Source: Luteibacter sp. dw_328 (GTDB taxonomy: Bacteria > Pseudomonadota > Gammaproteobacteria > Xanthomonadales > Rhodanobacteraceae). Taken from it: a DNA stretch of 64,000 bases. Location of the stretch: positions 1-64,000 of the forward strand of contig NZ_JAAVUW010000001.1 in the NCBI RefSeq assembly GCF_018449605.1. The letters run 5' to 3'. Under the pieces are notes generated by a model. The model did no database searches, was not told the DNA's origin, and worked only from the letters and a program-made list of their open reading frames with translations. Below, piece after piece: positions 44,856 to 53,128 of the stretch (position 1 is its first letter; the number at the start of each line of letters is the position of its first letter). The position numbers and the translations under genes were made by a program.

Positions 44856-47800
44856 CGGGCGGCCGCGCATCTCCCGTTTCCTGGTGGGAGCCGGATTGGC
44901 CTGCTGCCTTGTCGCGGGGGCCATCGCCGCTGAAGCGGCTCCCACGAAGAGCCCGGTTCCTGTGGGAGCCGCTTCAGCGGCGATAGCTCCCGCCGCACCC
45001 ACCGTCGGCGTCGACCCCTGGGCCGTCTACGAAACCGCCTGGTTCGACACGGTCGGCGTCGCCGATGGCCTGCCGCATTCGACCACCACCGCCATCGTGC
45101 AGGACACCCGCGGGGTAATCTGGATCGGCACCTTCGGCGGCCTCGCCCGTTACGACGGCTACCGGATGCAGGTATTCGGCCAGGAGCCCGACGCTTACGC
45201 CGGCGCCGTGCTGCCCGACGCTTATGTGCGCGATCTCATGCCACTGGCCGACGGCGGCCTGCTGATCGGTACGAATGCCGGTGGCCTGGTGCGCTTCGAC
45301 CCGGTGACGACACGATTCCACGTCTATCCCATTGGCGCCGGCGGGACCTCGAACGGCAAGATTTTTTCGATCGCCCGTGCTCGCGAACGCAATGTGTTCT
45401 GGATCGCCACCGAAGGTGGCATCGATCGCGTCGATGTCGGTACGGGCAAGATCACCCACGAATCCGGCCAGCCCGGCGACGCGAAGGACATGCTCGCACG
45501 CACCTTCGTCGTCGCTGAGGACAAGGCGGGCAACGTGTGGGCAGGCGCGGATAACGGCTTGTTCGTGCGCCGCCCGGGCGGGCGCTTCCAGCGCGTGGCG
45601 TCGGACGATCCGGCGATCGACGAAATTCTTCACGACCAGATATGGGCGCTGTTCGAGGACAGCCAGTCGCGCCTGTGGGTCGGCACCGGCCAGTCCGGTG
45701 CCGTCAACATCGACGCCCAGGGCCATGCGCACCTGGTGCCGGGTTTCTCCGGGAAGAACGGCATGGCTCGCCGGCGCACGGTGCGCGCCTTCCACGAGAC
45801 CCCCCAACACGTGCTCTGGGCCGCCACCGACGGTGCCGGCGTGGTCACTTACGACTTCAACACCAGCCAGTTGCGCGTGCTGAGTCACGACGCGGCCATG
45901 CCCTCGTCGTTGCCGGGAGATATCACGCGCGACATCTTCCAGGACAGCACCGGCAACATCTGGGTGGCCACCGAACTGGGCGCGGCGCATTACGACCCGA
46001 ACGGCCGCAAGGTGTTTTCCGTGCTGCCGTCGCCGCTGGAGTCGCACACGCTGTCCAATGCCAACGTGCACTCGGTGTTCGTCGATCCGCGCGGGCGCGT
46101 ATGGCTCGGCCTCGGCATGGGGCGCATCGACGTGCTCGACCTGGGCAAGGGCACGATGCGCCACCTGCAATTGGGCGGCGAACAGGCCGAGCGCGACGTG
46201 CAGGCTTTCGTGGTCGCGCCGGACGGCTCGATCTGGGCAGGCGCACAGGGGATCTCGCGTATCGATCCCGACACCTTCGCCCTGCACAGCTCGATGATCC
46301 CCAGCCTGGACGGCAGGCTCATCCTGTCGATGCAGCGCGATGGCAACGAGATCCTGATCGGCGGCTACGACGGTCTTTTCCAGTACGACACGGTCACCGG
46401 CAAGCTCATCCAGATGCGCCATGACCCGCATGATCCGGCGAGCATCGTGGGTGACCAGGTGCGCCACATCGTGCGCATGCCGGACGCCTGGTGGTTCGCC
46501 ACCATCAGCGGTATCAGCATCGGCTACGACGGCCAGCCGGGTTTCGTGAACCTGCGCCACGATCCCGCCGATCCCAACAGCCTGCCGCAGGATTACACCG
46601 GCTCCATGGTGTTCGACTCGCACCACCGCCTGTGGCTGGGCACCTTCGGCGGCATCGCCTACCTGGACCAGTTCAATCCGCATGGCCCGTTCCGGTTCGG
46701 CCTGATCGGTGCGCGCGAGGGGCTGGTGAACAGCAAGATCAACGCGCTGCTGGTCGACCACGACGATCGGGTGTGGGCCTCTATGGCCAACGGCGTGGCC
46801 GTGATCGACACCGGCAGCCACCGCGTCTCGGACCTGGGCATACGTGACGGCCTGCGCATTCCCAGCTATATCCACCGCGCGGCGGCGGAGGCTCCCGGCG
46901 GCGAGCTGATGTTCGGCGGCCTCGGCGGTCTCACCGTGATTCGTCCGTACTGGGTGGCGCCGCAGATCGTGCCGCCGCGCATGGCCGTCACGCACGTGAG
47001 CATCAACGACAAACCCTTGCCGCTGGCCGACCTGCCCGAAGACGGCGGCCGGATCACCATTGGCGGCGACGGTCGTAACCTGCGCGTGGATTTCGCGTTG
47101 CTCGACTATCGCGCGCCGATGGAAACGCATTACGCCTACCGCATGGACGACGCCGACACGGGCTGGAATGAGGTCGCACGGGGTATTCCGCCCAGCGCGA
47201 TCTATACCAACCTGGCCAGCGGCACCTACACGCTTCGGCTACGCGCCACGATGCGCGGCCTCGATGCGCGTACCGTGGAAACCTCGGTGCGCGTGGACGT
47301 GACCCCGCGCTGGTACGAAAGCCCCTGGACCCTGCTGGCCGCCGTGGCGCTCGCCGTAGCCGCCTTCTTCGGCCTGGTCTCGCTGCGCACGCTGTACCTG
47401 CGCCGCCGTGCGGAGCTGCTGCAGGCCCAGGTCGACGCCCGCACACGTGACCTCAAGGCAGCCAACGAGCGTCTGGATCATCTGGCCGGCACCGACGAGC
47501 TCACCGGTTCGCTCAATCGTCGCCGCTTCCTCGAACAGGCCGAGCGCGTGCGCCAGGGCGCAGCCAACGACGGCATTCCCTTCAGCCTCGTGCTGCTGGA
47601 TATCGACGACTTCAAGACGGTCAACGACACCTTCGGCCATTTGGCCGGCGACACGGTGATCCGCGAGACGATGCGGGTGATTTCGTCGATGTGCCGCGCG
47701 GACGATCTGGCCGGGCGCTTCGGCGGCGAGGAATTCATCCTCTGCCTTCCCGGCGCGCTGGCCGAGCATGCACTGGATATCACCGAGCGCGTGCGCCACG

Positions 47801-47976
47801 CGCTGGCGGCGCTGGTGATCGTCCACGGGGATTACCGGATTCGCATCACGGTGAGCGCGGGCGTGGCAATGTGGCGTTCGCCGGAGTCGCTGAATTCGCT
47901 GCTGGGCCGCGCGGATGAAGCGCTTTATGAGGCGAAGAACGACGGGCGTAACCGGAGTCGCATCGCTGGCCTCTGA
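44845..47976 (+). CDS. Propeller-type receptor diguanylate cyclase (Reg_prop, Y_Y_Y, GGDEF)
   Basis: The 1043-residue protein has a signal peptide, then periplasmic two-component-regulator-type propeller repeats about 55-700 (GLPHSTTTAIVQDTRGVIWI, NIWVATELGAAHYDPNGRKV). A Y_Y_Y domain follows about 720-815 (FALLDYRAPMETHYAYRMDD), then one membrane helix about 830-850, a short coil and an intact GGDEF domain (FGGEEFILCLP). It probably senses a saccharide or similar ligand and makes c-di-GMP. Residues 27-47 are encoded by a perfect REP pair (AIAAEAAPT, VGAASAAIA), which replaces or extends the signal-peptidase region. It overlaps the preceding GGDEF-EAL gene by 11 bases. Confidence 0.88.
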   Translation: MQADGRPRISRFLVGAGLACCLVAGAIAAEAAPTKSPVPVGAASAAIAPAAPTVGVDPWAVYETAWFDTVGVADGLPHSTTTAIVQDTRGVIWIGTFGGLARYDGYRMQVFGQEPDAYAGAVLPDAYVRDLMPLADGGLLIGTNAGGLVRFDPVTTRFHVYPIGAGGTSNGKIFSIARARERNVFWIATEGGIDRVDVGTGKITHESGQPGDAKDMLARTFVVAEDKAGNVWAGADNGLFVRRPGGRFQRVASDDPAIDEILHDQIWALFEDSQSRLWVGTGQSGAVNIDAQGHAHLVPGFSGKNGMARRRTVRAFHETPQHVLWAATDGAGVVTYDFNTSQLRVLSHDAAMPSSLPGDITRDIFQDSTGNIWVATELGAAHYDPNGRKVFSVLPSPLESHTLSNANVHSVFVDPRGRVWLGLGMGRIDVLDLGKGTMRHLQLGGEQAERDVQAFVVAPDGSIWAGAQGISRIDPDTFALHSSMIPSLDGRLILSMQRDGNEILIGGYDGLFQYDTVTGKLIQMRHDPHDPASIVGDQVRHIVRMPDAWWFATISGISIGYDGQPGFVNLRHDPADPNSLPQDYTGSMVFDSHHRLWLGTFGGIAYLDQFNPHGPFRFGLIGAREGLVNSKINALLVDHDDRVWASMANGVAVIDTGSHRVSDLGIRDGLRIPSYIHRAAAEAPGGELMFGGLGGLTVIRPYWVAPQIVPPRMAVTHVSINDKPLPLADLPEDGGRITIGGDGRNLRVDFALLDYRAPMETHYAYRMDDADTGWNEVARGIPPSAIYTNLASGTYTLRLRATMRGLDARTVETSVRVDVTPRWYESPWTLLAAVALAVAAFFGLVSLRTLYLRRRAELLQAQVDARTRDLKAANERLDHLAGTDELTGSLNRRRFLEQAERVRQGAANDGIPFSLVLLDIDDFKTVNDTFGHLAGDTVIRETMRVISSMCRADDLAGRFGGEEFILCLPGALAEHALDITERVRHALAALVIVHGDYRIRITVSAGVAMWRSPESLNSLLGRADEALYEAKNDGRNRSRIAGL
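44923..44984. repeat. Paired REP element, type B, inside a coding region
   Basis: Perfect 23-base inverted arms at 44923-44945 and 44962-44984 with a 16-base spacer. The pair lies in frame inside the propeller-GGDEF gene and is translated as the Ala-rich segment after the hydrophobic core of its signal peptide. Confidence 0.93.
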
Positions 47977-47980
47977 TTCT

Positions 47981-48046
47981 GTGGGAGCCGCTTCAACGGC
48001 GATGCTCTTGGCTGTCAACAGGCATCGCCGCTGAAGCGGCTCCCAC
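47981..48046. repeat. Paired REP element, type B
   Basis: Inverted arms at 47981-48003 and 48024-48046 differ by one base (A for G in the left arm). The pair starts 5 bases after the propeller-GGDEF stop and lies between two convergent genes, a common REP position. Confidence 0.9.
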
Positions 48047-48090
48047 ATAGAGCCGGCTCCTACCGAGCAGGGGCGCGGGCGGCGTAAGCG

Positions 48091-48573
48091 TTAATCGCGG
48101 AAATTGTCGAACTGCAGCGGCAGTTCCACGTCCGCCTTGCGCAACAGCGCCATTGCGGACTGCAGGTCGTCGCGCTTCTTTCCGCTGACGCGCACCTTGT
48201 CGCCGTTGATCTGCGCTTCCACCTTCAGCTTCGCTTCCTTCATCGACGCGATGAGCTTCTTCGCGATCGGCTGCTCGATACCCTGCTTGATGGTGACCTT
48301 CTGCCGGGCCTGGGCGAGGTTCGACTCCGGCTTGCCGACATCCATGGCGCGGACGTCGATATGGCGCGCCGAAAGGCATTCGCGAAGGATGGGCATCAGC
48401 TGCTCGAGCTGGAATTCGTTGTCCGCCTTCAGCGTGACGGTGCTCTCTTCCAGCTCCATGCCGGCCGAGGTGCCCTTCAGGTCGAAGCGGCTCGTCACCT
48501 TGCGGTTGGCCTGGTCGATGGCGTTGGTGAGTTCGTGCTTGTCGACTTCCGAAATGATGTCGAAGGAGGGCAT
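48091..48573 (-). CDS. yajQ: YajQ-family nucleotide-binding protein, candidate c-di-GMP receptor
   Basis: The 160-residue protein is full length for YajQ (DUF520): PSFDIISEVDKHELTNAIDQ, SRFDLKGTSAGMELEE, QKVTIKQGIEQPIAKKLIAS, KVRVSGKKRDDLQSAMALLR. The Xanthomonas homologue XC_3703 is described as a c-di-GMP receptor that acts with a transcription factor. Its location next to two c-di-GMP enzyme genes is suggestive. Confidence 0.95.
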   Translation of the reverse strand: MPSFDIISEVDKHELTNAIDQANRKVTSRFDLKGTSAGMELEESTVTLKADNEFQLEQLMPILRECLSARHIDVRAMDVGKPESNLAQARQKVTIKQGIEQPIAKKLIASMKEAKLKVEAQINGDKVRVSGKKRDDLQSAMALLRKADVELPLQFDNFRD

Positions 48574-48656
48574 GACGGGGATCCCAAAGTCGTGGCGAGG
48601 TCAACAAGTTTACGCGAGGGCGGTACCATGTGTGTTTGCGCGACGGAAAACCCAGC

Positions 48657-49832
48657 ATGGAATACGACGTCCTCGTCATCGGGGCGGGCGCGGCAGGCCT
48701 GATGACGGCCATCGTCGCAGGCGGCCGCGGCAAGCGCGTGCTGGTGGTCGACCACGCCAATCGGGCCGGCAAGAAGATCCTGATGTCCGGTGGCGGGCGC
48801 TGCAATTTCACCAATACCGCCACGACGCCGGCCAATTTCCTCTCGGCGAACCCGCATTTCTGCAAGTCCGCGCTGGCGCGCTATACGCCGTGGGACTTCA
48901 TCGCGATGGTCGACAAGCATGGGATCGCCTGGCACGAGAAGTCCCCGGGGCAGCTGTTCTGCGACGATTCCTCCAAGCAGATCGTGCGCATGCTGCTCGA
49001 TGAATGCACGGCGGCCGGGGTTCGCGTGGAGATCAACTGTGCGGTGTCCCGCCTGCGCGCCACCGATACCGGTTTTGGCTGCGATACACCGCTGGGCCAC
49101 GTGCGGGCGACATCCGTGGTGGTTGCCACCGGCGGGCTGTCGATTCCGAGCCTGGGCGCCACCGGCTTCGGCTACGAGCTGGCAAAGCAGTTCGGTCACG
49201 CCGTCTTGCCGCTGCGCGCGGGCCTCGTGCCGCTGACGCTGAGCGGCAAGCACCAGGAGCGCTTCGAAGGCCTCGCTGGCGTGGCACTGCCGGTGGAGGC
49301 TGCGGCCAACGACGCAAGTTTTCGCGATGCGCTGCTCTTCACTCATCGTGGCCTCAGCGGCCCGGCCATCCTGCAGATCTCCTCGTACTGGGAGCCGGGC
49401 ACCGACCTTCGCGTAGACCTGCTGCCGGGCATCGACGCCGCGGAGGCGCTGCTGGCAGCCCGTGACGAGCGTCCGCTCGCCGAACTCAAGACCGTGCTCG
49501 CCACCTTGCTGCCGCGCCGCCTGGCCGAGCGCCTGTGCGAAATCTGGCTGCCGAATCGTCCCATGCGGCAATACCGTGACGCCGAGTTGAAGGACATCGG
49601 CGCACAATTAGCCAGTTGGCCGGTCGTGGCCAGCGGTACCGAGGGCTATCGCACGGCCGAGGTCACCCTCGGCGGCGTGGATACCGACGAGGTCTCGTCG
49701 TCCACCCTGATGTCCAAACGCCAGCCCGGCCTCTATTTCGTCGGCGAAGTGCTCGATGTGACGGGGCACCTGGGTGGCTATAACTTCCAATGGGCCTGGG
49801 CCTCCGGCAATGCCGCCGGCCTGGCCGTCTGA
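48657..49832 (+). CDS. BaiN/YhiN (HI0933-family) flavoprotein oxidoreductase
   Basis: ATG 48657 opens directly on the FAD motif YDVLVIGAGAAGLMTAIVAG. Other family landmarks are GRCNFTNTA, HEKSPGQLFCDDSSKQIVRM, VVVATGGLSIPSLGATGFGY, FTHRGLSGPAILQISSYW and the C-terminal GGYNFQWAWASGNAAG. It is 391 residues long, about the family norm. These enzymes are mostly uncharacterised; BaiN reduces bile acids in clostridia, but that role is not expected here. Confidence 0.9.
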   Translation: MEYDVLVIGAGAAGLMTAIVAGGRGKRVLVVDHANRAGKKILMSGGGRCNFTNTATTPANFLSANPHFCKSALARYTPWDFIAMVDKHGIAWHEKSPGQLFCDDSSKQIVRMLLDECTAAGVRVEINCAVSRLRATDTGFGCDTPLGHVRATSVVVATGGLSIPSLGATGFGYELAKQFGHAVLPLRAGLVPLTLSGKHQERFEGLAGVALPVEAAANDASFRDALLFTHRGLSGPAILQISSYWEPGTDLRVDLLPGIDAAEALLAARDERPLAELKTVLATLLPRRLAERLCEIWLPNRPMRQYRDAELKDIGAQLASWPVVASGTEGYRTAEVTLGGVDTDEVSSSTLMSKRQPGLYFVGEVLDVTGHLGGYNFQWAWASGNAAGLAV

Positions 49833-49845
49833 CGCGGAGCAACGT

Positions 49846-50727
49846 ATGCGGATCGGTTTTATCGGACTGGGCAACATGGGCACCGGCATGGCCGGTACCC
49901 TGATCAAGGGTGGCCACGAGCTGACGGTATGGAACCGCTCGGCGGACGCGGCGAAGCCGCTGGCGGAGCAGGGCGCGAAGGTAGCCGCCAAACCCGTGGA
50001 CGCTGCCACCGGCGCCGAGGTACTGCACAGCATGCTGGCCAACGACGCCGCCGTGCGCGAGGTCATCCTCGACAGTGGCGTGCTCGATGCCTTGCCGAAG
50101 GGCGCTGTCCACGTGAACCACGCCACCATTTCGGTTGCGCTGGCCCAGGAGTTGATCGCCGCGCACGAGAAGCGCGGTCTCGGCTATGTCGCGGCGCCCG
50201 TCTTCGGTCGTCCCGAAGTAGCTGCCGCGGGCAACCTCAACGTCGTCGCTTCCGGCAAGCCGGACGCGGTAGCGAAGGTGCAGCCGCTGCTCGAGCTGAT
50301 CGGGCAGAAGGTCTGGCCCATGGGCGACGACCCGATCCGCGCCACCATCGTCAAGATCGGCGGCAACTTCCTGATCGGTGCGGCGATCGAGAGCATGGCC
50401 GAGGCGACCACGCTGACCCGCGCCCACGGCGTCTCGGCGGCGGATTTCCTCGATGTCATGTCGAATTCGCTGTTCGCCTCGCCGATCTACAAGATCTACG
50501 GCGGCATGATCGCCGCGCAGACCTATACGCCGGCGGCATTCAAGCTGAGCCTGGGCTTCAAGGACATCGGCCTGGCCCGCGCCGCAGCCGATGCCAAGCG
50601 CGTGCCCATGCCGTTCGCCAGCGTCTTGCACGACGCCTTGCTGGAGTCCCTGGCGGCGGGTGACGGCGAGCTGGACTTCTCGGGCCTGGCCCGTGTGGCC
50701 GAGGGCAGGGCACACCTGAAGGACTGA
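49846..50727 (+). CDS. 3-hydroxyisobutyrate dehydrogenase-like NAD(P) oxidoreductase
   Basis: The 293-residue protein has the dinucleotide site IGFIGLGNMGTGMAGTLIKG, the substrate-region variant HVNHATISVALAQEL, GYVAAPVFGRPEVAAAG and the catalytic lysine segment IVKIGGNFLIGAAIESMAEA. The hallmark DAPVSGG is replaced by AAPVFGR, which places it in the glyoxylate/succinic-semialdehyde-reductase or imine-reductase-like branch. Substrate unknown. It starts 13 bases after the flavoprotein stop. Confidence 0.88.
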   Translation: MRIGFIGLGNMGTGMAGTLIKGGHELTVWNRSADAAKPLAEQGAKVAAKPVDAATGAEVLHSMLANDAAVREVILDSGVLDALPKGAVHVNHATISVALAQELIAAHEKRGLGYVAAPVFGRPEVAAAGNLNVVASGKPDAVAKVQPLLELIGQKVWPMGDDPIRATIVKIGGNFLIGAAIESMAEATTLTRAHGVSAADFLDVMSNSLFASPIYKIYGGMIAAQTYTPAAFKLSLGFKDIGLARAAADAKRVPMPFASVLHDALLESLAAGDGELDFSGLARVAEGRAHLKD

Positions 50728-50823
50728 CGCCGGTAAGGATTTCGGCAAGCCTTCACAATCATTACCCCTGCGGGTCCGCGACAATCGGACCCGCACGCTG
50801 TTGTGCAGCTGAGGAGGGACATC

Positions 50824-51105
50824 ATGACGGTAAGCTGGAAGACGGTATACGAGGGCATGCACGAGGGTCGCGCGGTCCTCGTGAAGGAATCGAACGACGG
50901 CACCTTCAAGCTCGCCACCAAGCAGATCTACCACGACGAAGGCATTGCCTACCAGGAAGGCAGTCGCTACGTGCATGTCTCGCCGGCCAGCGTCGGTGAA
51001 GAAGTCGAAGTGGAAGCGAACTCGCGCGACTCGCTCGAGGAAGCCCTGAAGGAACTGCATTTTTCGTCGGACACCGTCACCGCGATCAGCGGCAAGCTGG
51101 CCTGA
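50824..51105 (+). CDS. Conserved-looking 93-residue protein of unknown function
   Basis: ATG 50824 follows GAGGAGGGAC, a strong ribosome site. The sequence alternates strands and one helix (TVSWKTVYEGMHEGRAVLVK, NSRDSLEEALKELHFSSDTV). There is no signal, membrane segment or cysteine. I recognise no family. Codon usage matches its neighbours, so it is probably a real cytosolic protein. Confidence 0.65.
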   Translation: MTVSWKTVYEGMHEGRAVLVKESNDGTFKLATKQIYHDEGIAYQEGSRYVHVSPASVGEEVEVEANSRDSLEEALKELHFSSDTVTAISGKLA

Positions 51106-51118
51106 CGATCGAACCTGC

Positions 51119-51178
51119 GTTTCTGCCATGATGGGGGCTCGTTCCCCCATCCCGGTGAGCACCGTCCATGGCAGAAAC
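51119..51178 (+). promoter_or_regulatory. Stacked hairpins covering the start codon of the amidinotransferase gene
   Basis: GTTTCTGCCATG (51119-51130) is exactly complementary to CATGGCAGAAAC (51167-51178), which contains the ATG at 51168. A second stem, ATGGGGG/CCCCCAT (51131-51137 and 51144-51150), stacks directly inside it. The structure would hide the start codon in mRNA. No T-run follows, so it is not a terminator. Confidence 0.55.
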
Positions 51179-52025
51179 GATGTCTTCGACGATGGAACGT
51201 ACCGTTCCTCGCGTCCTGATGTGCGCACCCACGTTCTTCGAAGTCAGCTACGTCATCAACCCATGGATGACCGGCCACATCCACGACACGACCTCCGAAC
51301 GCTCCCGCAGGCAGTGGGACGCCCTCCGCGAAACGGTGTCGCGCCATGCGGATGTCGCGCAGGAAGAGCCCGCGCAGGGCCAGCCCGACATGACCTTTGC
51401 CGCCAACGCCGGTCTGGTCTTCGGCAATACCTTCATTCCCAGTCGCTTCCGGTACGCCGAGCGGCAGGGCGAGGAAGCCCCTAACCGGGCCTGGTTCATC
51501 CGCCACGGTTTCGACATCGCGGATCTCCCTGACGACGTCTTCTTCGAGGGTGCCGGCGACGGCCTGTTCGATCGCGGCGTCTCACGTCGCCTGTGGATGG
51601 GTTACGGTCATCGATCCGACCAGGCCGCGGCACCCGCACTGGCGCGGCTGCTCGATGTGGAAGTGCTGCCGCTGAAACTGGCCGACCCGCGCTTCTACCA
51701 CCTGGACACCTGTTTCTGCCCGCTGGCTAACGGCTACACGCTGTATTATCCGGCGGCGTTCGACGCGCCGTCATTGGCACTGATCGAGAAGCACGTCCCG
51801 CCGAGCCATCGCATCGCCGTACATGAGCACGACGCCCTCGATTTCGCCTGTAATGCGGTGAACCTGGGCAAGGTGGTGATCCTCAACCGCGCCAGCCCGG
51901 ATCTGCGTTCGCGTCTGGAGGGTGCCGGGTTCATGGTGATCGAAGTCGCGCTGGACGAGTTCATGAAGTCGGGCGGTGCAGCCAAGTGCCTGACGTTGCG
52001 CCTGGATGAAGCCGTCGGCGCCTAG
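51168..52025 (+). CDS. Amidinotransferase/dimethylargininase-fold hydrolase
   Basis: The 285-residue protein belongs to the pentein (amidinotransferase/DDAH) superfamily. It has LMCAPTFFEVSYVINPWM, PDMTFAANAGLVFGNTF, the catalytic histidine in RFYHLDTCFCPL, and the nucleophilic cysteine near the end in GGAAKCLTLRL. It probably hydrolyses arginine, a methylated arginine or a similar guanidine. The start codon lies inside the hairpin at 51119-51178 and its ribosome site (GTGAG) is weak, suggesting translational control. Confidence 0.85.
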   Translation: MAETMSSTMERTVPRVLMCAPTFFEVSYVINPWMTGHIHDTTSERSRRQWDALRETVSRHADVAQEEPAQGQPDMTFAANAGLVFGNTFIPSRFRYAERQGEEAPNRAWFIRHGFDIADLPDDVFFEGAGDGLFDRGVSRRLWMGYGHRSDQAAAPALARLLDVEVLPLKLADPRFYHLDTCFCPLANGYTLYYPAAFDAPSLALIEKHVPPSHRIAVHEHDALDFACNAVNLGKVVILNRASPDLRSRLEGAGFMVIEVALDEFMKSGGAAKCLTLRLDEAVGA

Positions 52026-52037
52026 CCGCTGGCTTTT

Positions 52038-52059
52038 GTAGGCGTCGATTCATCAGCGA
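52038..52059. repeat. Degenerate REP unit, type A
   Basis: GTAGGCGTCGATTCATCAGCGA departs from the type A arm at three positions. It lies 12 bases after the amidinotransferase stop and opens the repeat-rich gap that runs to 53128. Confidence 0.6.
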
Positions 52060-52084
52060 AAGGACGGTCGCTACGCGACCCATG

Positions 52085-52300
52085 TAACCAGCGGCTTACG
52101 CCGCCTCACGCTTGTGGGTGTGTTGGGAGCCGCGAGGGGCAAGGCCCTTGGGGCCGCGGCGCGGCTCTTCGAGACGGGCCGTAGCTCCTCTTTCGCATTC
52201 CCTGTGAACTGAGCGGCCCTCAGCTTAAGCGTCCCCAAGGGCCTTGCCCCTCGCGCCACCGAACGCCGAGGTTGCGTGTGGCCGAGCAAACCGCCCGCCA
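52085..52300 (+). repeat. Long palindrome element, copy 1
   Basis: The core is a 26-base inverted repeat (52132-52157 and 52229-52254, one mismatch) around a 71-base loop. A small GCGGC-TTAC-GCCGC hairpin precedes it (52091-52104). About 215 bases match copy 2 at 52845-53065 in inverse orientation. No open reading frame of coding character is visible; the element looks like a structured DNA or RNA repeat. Confidence 0.75.
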
Positions 52301-52317
52301 CTCACAGCGCCGCTCTT

Positions 52318-52340
52318 GTAGGAGCCGATTCATCGGCGAT
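52318..52340. repeat. Single REP unit, type A
   Basis: GTAGGAGCCGATTCATCGGC plus GAT, identical to the left arm at 35563-35585, without a partner arm nearby. Confidence 0.85.
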
Positions 52341-52466
52341 AACCAGATCGCGACAACGCCCGGACACCCGTCCGGACGCCCTACGCATCGTCCGCGGACA
52401 CGTCCAGCCTTCTTGGTCGATTCGCAAAACCCGCGCAAGAATGCGCCTTGCCGTTGATTTCCACCG

Positions 52467-52483
52467 TTGGCACGACCGATGCA
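52467..52483 (+). promoter_or_regulatory. Sigma-54-type (-24/-12) promoter candidate
   Basis: TTGGCACGACCGATGCA fits the RpoN consensus YTGGCACG-N4-TTGCW with one mismatch (A for the first T of TTGC); the essential GG (52469-52470) and GC (52481-52482) are spaced correctly. Transcription would start near 52494, 36 bases before the small ORF at 52530. Confidence 0.55.
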
Positions 52484-52529
52484 GAGGTACCTACGACTCC
52501 ACCTCAAACATCGTCAAAGGACAACGACC

Positions 52530-52667
52530 ATGAAATTCGAAACCGCCATGCTGCATACCTTCTTCGCCGCCAGCGTTTTGACCTGCCTGCTGATGCTCGG
52601 TGCCTTTATCGTATCGCCTGCTACGCATGTTGCGTCTGCTGCGGCTTTTGTTGTGGCTGTTCGCTGA
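52530..52667 (+). CDS. Tiny single-span membrane protein of unknown function
   Basis: This 45-residue ORF has AAAGGA 8 bases before its ATG. It encodes a short N-terminus (KFETAMLH), one hydrophobic span (TFFAASVLTCLLMLGAFIVS) and a second mildly hydrophobic Ala/Val stretch ending in Arg. A sigma-54-like promoter lies just upstream. It sits between the two inverted palindrome elements. I recognise no family; it could be a small regulatory membrane peptide. The ORF is short, so chance is not excluded. Confidence 0.5.
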   Translation: MKFETAMLHTFFAASVLTCLLMLGAFIVSPATHVASAAAFVVAVR

Positions 52668-52783
52668 GCGGTTCGGCCTCATCGTTGGTCGCGCGAGTGG
52701 CGCTTTGGATAGCGATATAAGGGCTGTTCAACCGCTCGTCCAATGATCACAAGGCCTCATTCGTTATCTCGACAGCCTGAGGG

Positions 52784-52806
52784 TTCGCCGCTGAAGCGGC
52801 TCCTAC
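52784..52806. repeat. Single REP unit, type B
   Basis: TTCGCCGCTGAAGCGGCTCC plus TAC matches the type B arm except at its first base and at the T before the final AC. It lies between the tiny membrane-protein gene and palindrome copy 2. Confidence 0.8.
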
Positions 52807-52844
52807 GAGAGCGTGGTGCGTCGTCATTCGATACGAGGCAACAA

Positions 52845-53065
52845 AGCGGCGGGGCGTTCTTACCACACGCCACCTCAACGTTCGGTGTCGCGGTCGGGTT
52901 GGCCCTTGGGGCCGCTTAAGCTGAGGGCCGCCCGGTTCCCGTGCCAGCGAGAGCGATGCCTACGGCCCGTCTCGAAGAGCCGCGCCGCGGCCCCAAGGGC
53001 CAACCCGACCGCGACACCCACGGCAGCACGAGCGTGAGGCGGCGAACGCCGCTTAAGGCATGCGC
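52845..53065 (-). repeat. Long palindrome element, copy 2 (inverse of copy 1)
   Basis: The core is a perfect 32-base inverted repeat (52884-52915 and 52987-53018) around a loop of 71 bases, the same length as in copy 1. In the stem, six positions differ from copy 1, and each change is matched by the complementary change in the opposite arm. A GCGGC/GCCGC mini-hairpin lies on the distal side, as in copy 1. The two copies face each other across about 550 bases. Confidence 0.78.
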
Positions 53066-53095
53066 TCGCGGAGCGGGCGATCCGCAGCCAATGCA

Positions 53096-53118
53096 TTCGC
53101 CGCTGAAGCGGCTCCCAC
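53096..53118. repeat. Single REP unit, type B
   Basis: TTCGCCGCTGAAGCGGCTCC plus CAC, ending 10 bases before the yaiI stop codon on the opposite strand. It closes the repeat-rich gap. Confidence 0.85.
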
Positions 53119-53128
53119 GCAATTAGCG

